Shown piece after piece: positions 57,924-64,000 of a stretch of DNA of 64,000 bases (the first letter of the stretch is position 1; the number at the start of each line of letters is the position of its first letter). Below the pieces are notes generated by a model, which worked only from the letters and a program-made list of their open reading frames with translations, had not been told where the DNA came from and did no database searches. The DNA is taken from positions 558,001-622,000 of the forward strand of contig OZ025651.1 in NCBI GenBank assembly GCA_964019335.1, given 5' to 3'. Source of the stretch: Diplonema japonicum. Its lineage: Eukaryota > Euglenozoa > Diplonemea > Diplonemida > Diplonemidae. Made by a program: the position numbers and the translations under genes.

Positions 57924-58952
57924 TGAGCTCGTCCGGAAAAAAATGTCAACAAATGACCCTCCTATGCGGCGTAAAACCCCCGTTAAATTTCTAAGTAAAA
58001 AAGTAGTCCGACACCACTTTGTGTGCAGAAATGCAGTCTAAGCTTGAACACCATATAGGTCAAAATGCTCGCCGCTTGTTTTATTTTTAAGACGCACGTG
58101 CAAAAACATGTTTTTTAGAATGGTTTTTGGCAAACGATTCAATTTGGAAGTTATAAATAACCCAGACTCCATTTTTTATTTTCGTTGTTCCGTGAAAAGT
58201 GACAGGAGGAATGGACGCAGATTGAAAATCTGTGAAACCTTTGGGGTCATTTTGGGTGGGCTGGACTCTAAATCACTATTAAAATGGGGTGGGGAGAACT
58301 TACCCTTAAAGTGCCATTTTGGCCTATTTAAGGCTAAAATCCCTTTAAAACCCCTTAAAAAAGCAAAATTTTCACTCTTAAAGTATTATGAGTGCAAAAG
58401 AAAAGGAAAAACCTCAGCAGATGGGTTGAGAATGAAAGTTTGACCCCAAAGATACCAATGTCGAAGCTCTGCATGAGTAGGCAAGTGTTAAGAATTGGTT
58501 TCTGAAAAAGGCCAAAATCCCTTAGGAACCACTTGAAAAAGCCAAAAAATTGGGTGTAAAAAACCGGATTTTCGGGGGCTATGCGGCGCCATATATTTTT
58601 CGCTAAGTACTTTTAACAGTAACCCGACCCTGGGTTGTACCCAGGGGTCACAAGTGCGCTTGAACACCAATTTTATGCACCCTAGATGCTGCATTTTAAG
58701 CAATAAAATTGCATTTTAAACATTTTTCGCCGTTTTTTTGACCTCTATTTTTCGCTTCCCGGAGGCAGCTGGTTGCAAAGCCTGCCACCCTCATGGCAAA
58801 ACAAGCATCGCAATTGAAAGAACAGCATCATGTACACCATGTATGTCATCTTCCTATGGTTGCATGCTGCCCTTTTTTTGCTCAAATAATCAAAACAAGA
58901 AATTTTCGGAGGTGCCCAAAAAAGTGTTGACATTTTCGTCCGGACGAGCTCA
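57924..58952. mobile_element. Tc1/mariner-type non-autonomous element with 28-bp terminal inverted repeats
   Basis: Left TGAGCTCGTCCGGAAAAAAA... and right (complement) TGAGCTCGTCCGGACGAAAA... agree at 26 of 28 positions, both continuing ATGTCAACA, and both are flanked by TA. The 1029-bp interior is free of long homopolymers, unlike all surrounding spacer, and contains an internal direct repeat (AAAATCCCTT near 58340 and 58512). A 111-codon plus-strand frame at 58108-58443 has no recognisable transposase motif. Confidence 0.8.
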
Positions 58953-59624
58953 TATTTTTTTTTTTTTTAATATTTCGTTCTCTTTTTCCTGTCTTTTTTT
59001 TTTTTTTTTCTCTTCCTTTTTTGCTTCGGGGTCAAAAGGACAGTGGCCAAACACTCAGCTGTGGGTTTCCTTCTTCCTCCTTCTTCAGTATCAAATCTCC
59101 CATGTAAAAAGTGCAAAACATTGCTTTATAAAAAAAAAAGGAGGAAGATAAGAAAAACCCACATGTTGGCTAATAGAAGGAAAGCAAACGAAACAAATTG
59201 CACAGGTGGCAGGGCAATGGCTTCATTCTAACAAAAAAAATCACCATATTAAGGGAAGGGACACCCTGTAAAGTAGGGGCATCGGGCTGGAAAGATGATA
59301 TATAAAAATCAAAAAAGAAAATAACAATAACCCGTGTCTTTGAAGAGAAGCCTAGATATGACAGGGTTTCCTAGAAAGCACGTCATCACCTCTAAAAAAG
59401 ATTTTTTTTTTAAATTTATTTCCCTTCCGATTTCCCGTAGAAAGGGGGGAGGGGAAGAAGAAAAAAAAAGAAAGGCAAACACCAGGGTAGCCCCCACTGT
59501 TCCACCCCGTTGAAAGTTCAAAAAAAGAAAAATCATAAAAAGGGGAGAATGAGAAAAAAAAAATAAGAACGGAAGACTGCAGGGCGGCTGCACCTAGAAG
59601 TCGGCATGTGACTGCCTCTTACCT

Positions 59625-61391
59625 CTACTGGCCTGCTGTTTTGAAAAGGGAGCTGAGAGGCTTTGCGTCTTTTGAGGAGACTTCTTCTATGAAATTGATG
59701 ATGATGCTTACAATGCGTACGAAGTTCACCGCTCGCTTGGCCTCTATAGATGAAAGGGTGAGAGACAGAGATTCCTGTTCGCGGCACTCCTCTGTGTAGT
59801 GAGGCCGCGGGCTAAACAACCGGCGCCAAAGGTGTTGTGCACCTTCCTTGACGCCAGCACCTGCTTCCTCATTCAGGGAGTTTGGCAGCAACCTGACGTC
59901 TCTGATGTCCTTTATCCCCCAGGCTATTTCTTTGCCCACACAAAAGGAAATATAGGTTCCTTCTACCAGCCTTGCGCTGCACCGCAAGTCGAACCCGTAC
60001 CTCTCTCGTACCTCAGGTGACTTGACTTCGCATCGTGCTTGTACCAGCCCCACGTACCGCAGTCGCTGTGCGCACTTCTCGTACTCCTCGTGGTCCACCA
60101 GCATTGCTGCCCTGTACGCCCACATCAGCCGCCGTCGGTATTCGGGGCACCAAAATGCTCGCTTCGCGTACTCTGAAGCACGTCGCGACAGAGTGCCCGC
60201 CTCGGTGAGCTGGTCGAGGTAGTACACCACGCACCCCATCTTGTCGCTGTCGGAGGCTGCAGGCTTGATGTGTGCATCGTCCGTTCTGAACTTGTCGCGG
60301 TACACGCAAAGGAAGTTAGAACCCAAGATGGAGGTCGGCAGAGCCAACACGAAAATACCCGAGATCATCGTGAAGCCCGCCACGATCTTCCCCCCGTAGG
60401 AGTACGGCACGTCATCCCCGTAGCCTACCGTCGTCACTGTGGCGATGCACCACCACAGGCTGTGCGGGATCGACTGAAACGGCGAGACTTCCTCCACCCA
60501 CCCATCTCCCTCCCTCCTGTTCCGTATTAACAAGTTGAGGTTGTCGTCCCACCGCGTTCCATCAGCTTTTTCAATATAATAGATGGCGCTGCTCCACACG
60601 ATCAACGACACAGCCAGCACGGACAGGTACAGCACGAGCACCTCGTTTGACTTGGCCATTGCTTTGTGTATGGTGTCCACGTTGGTTTCAATGCCTTCGG
60701 ACATGCGCATATTGCGCAAGATGGCAGTGCCCCGCACGAGCTTCAAGATCCTCAAGTTGAAGGGCAGTGTGCTGGACACGAGCCCAACGTAAAAGGGGAT
60801 GACAGCGAGGAGGTCGAACAGCGGTGTGATCTGCACGATTAAGTCCAACTTATCGGGGATGAAGAGGAAGCGGATGAAGAGCTCAAGAGTGAAGTATCCG
60901 ATGAAGGCGGTCTCCAAGACAGCCATAGTGCCGCGATCGCGGTCTGGGTAATACGTGGGAAGGGATTGGAAAACAGAGAAAACGGTAGAAGCGATGATGG
61001 TGAGGAGGGTGGTGATGGCGGAACACTTGGCAGCTAATGTAAGCTTGTAGTGTGTGAGTGTCACCCTTGCGTTGGGGTACAGTCCAAAGGGGTCTTCCAT
61101 GAAGTACCAACATGCTTCCCACAAGCTACCTACAGTGCCTGCACCACAACCTTCGCTCCATGCTTCTTCATATTCTTCCTCCTCTTCTTCCTCGTTCTCT
61201 CCTTCATCGTCCTTGCGCACGATAGGGGTACTTGCTACGCTTGTCCGTGACGCAGTGTCTAAGTCGGAATCTGTCTTCCCCCCCTCGCTGTCACCCCAAC
61301 GGATCTCCGTGGTGTTTTCGTCGGTCCCTCCATTATCATTCCCATGCCCATAGGGCGCATTGCCCTTACCACCTACATCTTCTCCCAGCAT
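59625..61391 (-). CDS. Kv-type potassium channel
   Basis: 588 residues from ATG 61391 (codons upstream in the frame lack an ATG). An acidic low-complexity N-terminus (Glu-rich near residues 60-80) leads into six membrane helices. The S4-like segment LRILKLVRGTAILRNMRM has widely spaced arginines, so voltage sensitivity may be weak. The filter TTVGYGD follows SLWWCIATV, and S6 contains ALPTSILGS. A long cytosolic C-terminus of over 200 residues is unrecognised. Closest in layout to the channel at 53286-54872, but without its EF-hand. Plasma-membrane K+ conductance inferred. Confidence 0.9.
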   Translation of the reverse strand: MLGEDVGGKGNAPYGHGNDNGGTDENTTEIRWGDSEGGKTDSDLDTASRTSVASTPIVRKDDEGENEEEEEEEYEEAWSEGCGAGTVGSLWEACWYFMEDPFGLYPNARVTLTHYKLTLAAKCSAITTLLTIIASTVFSVFQSLPTYYPDRDRGTMAVLETAFIGYFTLELFIRFLFIPDKLDLIVQITPLFDLLAVIPFYVGLVSSTLPFNLRILKLVRGTAILRNMRMSEGIETNVDTIHKAMAKSNEVLVLYLSVLAVSLIVWSSAIYYIEKADGTRWDDNLNLLIRNRREGDGWVEEVSPFQSIPHSLWWCIATVTTVGYGDDVPYSYGGKIVAGFTMISGIFVLALPTSILGSNFLCVYRDKFRTDDAHIKPAASDSDKMGCVVYYLDQLTEAGTLSRRASEYAKRAFWCPEYRRRLMWAYRAAMLVDHEEYEKCAQRLRYVGLVQARCEVKSPEVRERYGFDLRCSARLVEGTYISFCVGKEIAWGIKDIRDVRLLPNSLNEEAGAGVKEGAQHLWRRLFSPRPHYTEECREQESLSLTLSSIEAKRAVNFVRIVSIIINFIEEVSSKDAKPLSSLFKTAGQ

Positions 61392-61797
61392 CGCATTGTG
61401 CCGTGTACTCCCTGCGTAGGTAGGATGGTACAAAGACAAAAAAATGTGCTAAGTTATAATAGAAATAGGAGAGGAAATCGCAGGCAAATCCCACTTGAGG
61501 ACCACCCTTAAAACAAAGAAACCGTGTTGTGAAACAAACAATAATCGTATAGAGTCAGAAGCGAAGAGGGAGGGATTTAAGCGCATCGGGCGCATAAATG
61601 AAAGGGTGTAAAGGAAGTTGAGACAATCGCATGCACAACAGCACGACAATGCAGTCTGCGAGCCCGTCGAGAGCCCAGTATTGCCTGCTTGCCTGCCAGC
61701 TGGTGTTAGGACGAGTCTCTTCTTCCTATTCGGTGTACTTCCTTTCTTGAACGTTTTCTTTTTTTTTATAATTCAATGATTCCCGCTCGTAACTATT
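61392..61797. other. Intergenic spacer
   Basis: About 400 bp of ordinary-complexity DNA, a T-run near 61760. No convincing frame. Confidence 0.75.
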
Positions 61798-63444
61798 TTA
61801 CGACCTCCCGTGCCTCCATGAGAAGCCCTTGGGGTAGGCCCACGCACCGTCACTGTTGCCGTCCTCTCTGACGTCTTCCCAAATAATGTCCTTGCCCCTG
61901 AAAAGCTTCATGAGCCCAGCAAGCTTCTCCCTCCAAGCATCGTCACCGTGCTTCTCACGGAACTCCGCAATGAGCTCGTGGGTGGGCCTGTCGGTGCCGT
62001 CGTCAAGACCAAGGAGCGGCCTCCAGTGGTCGTGGCTGTTGCACAGGTCCCTGCTGCACGTGGTCGGCTTCTCCTTTGGCGCCTCCTTGGGGTCAAAGGG
62101 TCCATGCCTGTCCTGCACGATCCACGTGTCGTCGATGACCCTCCCGTAGTCGGAACCAGGGAACTGCGTGGGGTCTGTCTGCACCTGCTGCCAGTGGATG
62201 TGGCTCGAGTTGTACACAAACATTCTCGTGTACGAGAAGGAGTCCGACCTGAAGGCAGACCAGCTGGGCTGGGGGTATGTGAAAGGCTCGTGCATTTCGT
62301 GGCTGCCTGCAGCACCGGTCACCACATAGATGGTGGCCCTGGGGTTGACATTCGACTGGTCGCTCTTGTTCTGGTAGGTGGGCCACATCCTCTCGTAGTT
62401 GTGCTCGTGCCCGTTGATGAAGAAGTCCACACCGTAGTCGAACAGAATGGGCTCCATCGTGGCACGCACTTTGTACGAGTCGGCGTGGCAGTCTCCGTCG
62501 CACGAGCAGTAGATGGACCTGTGCCCGTGCACCACCACCCACGGCACGTTGTGCCTGTTCGCGTTGGCTTTTGTCAAGTCGTCCTTCACCCACGCCATGA
62601 AGGAGGCGATAGTTGTGTTGCCGTCGGTGACCCCGAACCACAGCTCGGTGGACATGGCGATGTAGTGCACGAGGCCGTGGTCCCAAGAGAAGTACATGCT
62701 GTTGGTGGTGGCGCCGTTCGTGGTGGTGTAGGTGGGAGGGATTGCGTTGGAGGGCATCAACCTGAAACCCTCCATGTAGTGCGCCAGCGCGCCAGCCCCG
62801 TCCTCATGATTCCCATGGGACACCATGTACGGGACGTAGGCTGCCACCTGCTCAACGTTCCTGAAGAAATGGTCACCCACAGCACCGTCATTGGTGTCAA
62901 GGTTGTAACCAAAATCACCAACGTGGAGGAACATATCAGCGTCGTGCTCGCTTATCAGGCCAACATTAGTGCGGTTGGTGGCGCAGGTGGAAGCGTCGCA
63001 GGTGTACGAACTCTGCGTGCAGGCCTCACATAAGGAGAAAGCACATGAAGAACCCATGTCACCGAAGAGAACGTGGCGGTAGGGTTCGCCTGCTGCCCGC
63101 TGCCTCCTATTCGTGACATTGAAGACTGCAGAGTAGCCGTTCGCAGAGTCGCCGACTTTGTAGTAGTACAGTGTGTTGGTCTTCAACGCTGTCATGGAGG
63201 CAACGTGCGTGTACCAAGTCCTTCCGGCATCCTGGGTGAAAACACGAGTGTTCCCTGCACCAGACTGTCCCAAAGCAGGCGTAAGTCCCCACTCGACCGT
63301 CGCATCCCCACCACGCTCTTGTGTCACCCACTCGACGTTCAGGACATCAGTCGTCTTCCCCAACGCGAGGTGCACCTGTTCAGGAGCAGACGCGGCGAGG
63401 CTGGTCCCCGCAAGAAACAAGACAGCTAGTCCTCGGACGTTCAT
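61798..63444 (-). CDS. Purple acid phosphatase (secreted metallophosphatase)
   Basis: 548 residues from ATG 63444. Signal peptide MNVRGLAVLFLAGTSLAASA, an N-terminal fibronectin-like domain (VHLALGKTTDVLNVEWVTQ), then the five metal motifs of purple acid phosphatases in order: LFGDMGSS, HVGDFGYN, SHGNHE, VVHGH and INGHEHNYERMWP. It should hydrolyse phosphate esters at low pH outside the cell or in lysosomes, a common phosphate-scavenging enzyme. The C-terminal 100 residues extend past the usual end with a charged helix. Complete, no intron. Confidence 0.95.
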   Translation of the reverse strand: MNVRGLAVLFLAGTSLAASAPEQVHLALGKTTDVLNVEWVTQERGGDATVEWGLTPALGQSGAGNTRVFTQDAGRTWYTHVASMTALKTNTLYYYKVGDSANGYSAVFNVTNRRQRAAGEPYRHVLFGDMGSSCAFSLCEACTQSSYTCDASTCATNRTNVGLISEHDADMFLHVGDFGYNLDTNDGAVGDHFFRNVEQVAAYVPYMVSHGNHEDGAGALAHYMEGFRLMPSNAIPPTYTTTNGATTNSMYFSWDHGLVHYIAMSTELWFGVTDGNTTIASFMAWVKDDLTKANANRHNVPWVVVHGHRSIYCSCDGDCHADSYKVRATMEPILFDYGVDFFINGHEHNYERMWPTYQNKSDQSNVNPRATIYVVTGAAGSHEMHEPFTYPQPSWSAFRSDSFSYTRMFVYNSSHIHWQQVQTDPTQFPGSDYGRVIDDTWIVQDRHGPFDPKEAPKEKPTTCSRDLCNSHDHWRPLLGLDDGTDRPTHELIAEFREKHGDDAWREKLAGLMKLFRGKDIIWEDVREDGNSDGAWAYPKGFSWRHGRS

Positions 63445-63697
63445 TGATTAAACTTATGGCACAGTGAATGCTAAGCAGTGTTAAAGACATATAAATGTTG
63501 TTCTTGCTCGCGGAAGCAAAGCACTTGGAGCTCTCGGTTACCAGACACCGCGAGCTGACCACCTGACAGTGGTCGGAACATTACCATTGACAAAACATAC
63601 CGAATTCTTTGAATTTTTTAGCGCCCCCCCCCTTTTTTTCTTCTTCTTTACCTTCGAAACAATGCCTTGAAGAGATTAGGTGAACATGCGAGGAACT

Positions 63698-64000
63698 TCA
63701 CACAAAAAAGGTTATATCCTTGGGATCACCTGTGCCGTGTACGTCCCCGTAGTAAGGGTTGTTCGCAGGATCAGCGGCTTGGTCAAAGAGGTGGCTCTCA
63801 TCGATGCATACGTCATTCGTGGTGGACGTGGTGTAGTTGCAGTTGGGTTTGTGTGTGCGGAAAATGCACCGGTGCCGCCGCATGTCGCAGCCACAGCCCT
63901 CGTAAGAGGGGCACCTCGCATCTATGTGTGTGGCAAGTTGTGGAACATTGCGATCTGCGTACGTCAGAGAGAAGTCGCATGAACAAGACTGGTGCCCACA
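63698..64000 (-). CDS. 3' end of a Cys-rich, probably secreted protein (partial)
   Basis: The frame is open from the window edge to the TGA at 63698-63700, about 100 codons. It is rich in cysteine (CGHQSCSCDF, CPSYEGCGCD, RRHRCIF, NCNYTT, NDVCIDE), which suggests disulfides and an extracellular or luminal location; the NYTT site could be glycosylated. Ends GDPKDITFFV. The 5' part lies beyond base 64000. Not recognised. Confidence 0.6.
   Translation of the reverse strand, partial: CGHQSCSCDFSLTYADRNVPQLATHIDARCPSYEGCGCDMRRHRCIFRTHKPNCNYTTSTTNDVCIDESHLFDQAADPANNPYYGDVHGTGDPKDITFFV

Larger units (their letters stand above)
56690..59624. other. Transposon-bearing spacer
   Basis: 2.9 kb containing two TA-associated elements (57117-57452 and 57924-58952), a SINE-like copy (57802) and a 25-nt G-run at 57721. 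Remaining DNA is low complexity; no host gene. Confidence 0.8.

Noticed and set aside
61948-63033. 361-codon plus-strand ORF opposite the acid phosphatase
   Set aside because: Antisense shadow of a gene with all five metallophosphatase motifs.
1-64000. tRNA, rRNA and CRISPR
   Set aside because: No B-box GGTTCGANTCC with a cloverleaf, no rRNA text and no regularly spaced repeats were seen. CRISPR would not be expected in a nuclear genome.

Overview
This window comes from a nuclear chromosome of a protist. Its proteins are clearly eukaryotic: Raptor, PIG-S, a FYVE protein, PFK-2/FBPase-2, kynureninase and an SPX-RING protein. The spacers are packed with A/T/G/C homopolymers and decayed DNA transposons. 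About 30 genes can be supported and every one reads on the minus strand, an arrangement typical of the directional gene clusters of Euglenozoa. Unlike trypanosomatids, several genes carry very short GT-AG introns (about 31-80 nt, usual donor GTATGN). Pyrimidine tracts ending in AG lie just upstream of many start codons, as expected for cis or spliced-leader acceptors. An intron-bearing euglenozoan such as a diplonemid would fit, but that placement is inference.

Layout by coordinate. 1-2311: the first two thirds of Raptor, cut by the window edge; a 200-N gap follows. 3.1-6.4 kb: a small protein, a pogo/Tc1-like transposon relic, and an EF-hand K+ channel with a cyclic-nucleotide-binding fold. 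8.8-16.4 kb: a multipass membrane protein with a Pro-Thr stalk, PIG-S, PFK-2/FBPase-2 and kynureninase. 17-25 kb: a divergent eEF1A paralog, an organophosphate:phosphate antiporter, a twin-FYVE protein and three unknowns. 25-31.3 kb: a transposon graveyard with a frameshifted piggyBac. 31.3-40 kb: a Trf4-like nucleotidyltransferase lacking catalytic acids, a predicted prenylated unknown, a WD40 protein, a sphingomyelinase-like phosphodiesterase and a DeSI/PPPDE protein. 42-50 kb: an SPX-RING-zinc finger-MIF4G fusion, a CNB-repeat protein, a ketopantoate-reductase-like enzyme with a CaaX end and a CCCH methyltransferase. 51-64 kb: a sulfatase beside an ML-domain lipid binder, two Kv-type channels, an unknown, a purple acid phosphatase and the 3' end of a Cys-rich secreted protein. 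The 56.7-59.6 kb spacer holds two terminal-inverted-repeat elements.

Themes: three K+ channels (two with EF-hands), nutrient and phosphate signalling (Raptor, SPX-RING, antiporter, acid phosphatase), and secretory/lysosomal hydrolysis. Physical proximity here probably reflects co-transcription rather than a shared pathway. Splicing matters for reading the region: several lysine-rich ORF tails disappear, and credible C-termini appear, once the short introns are removed.
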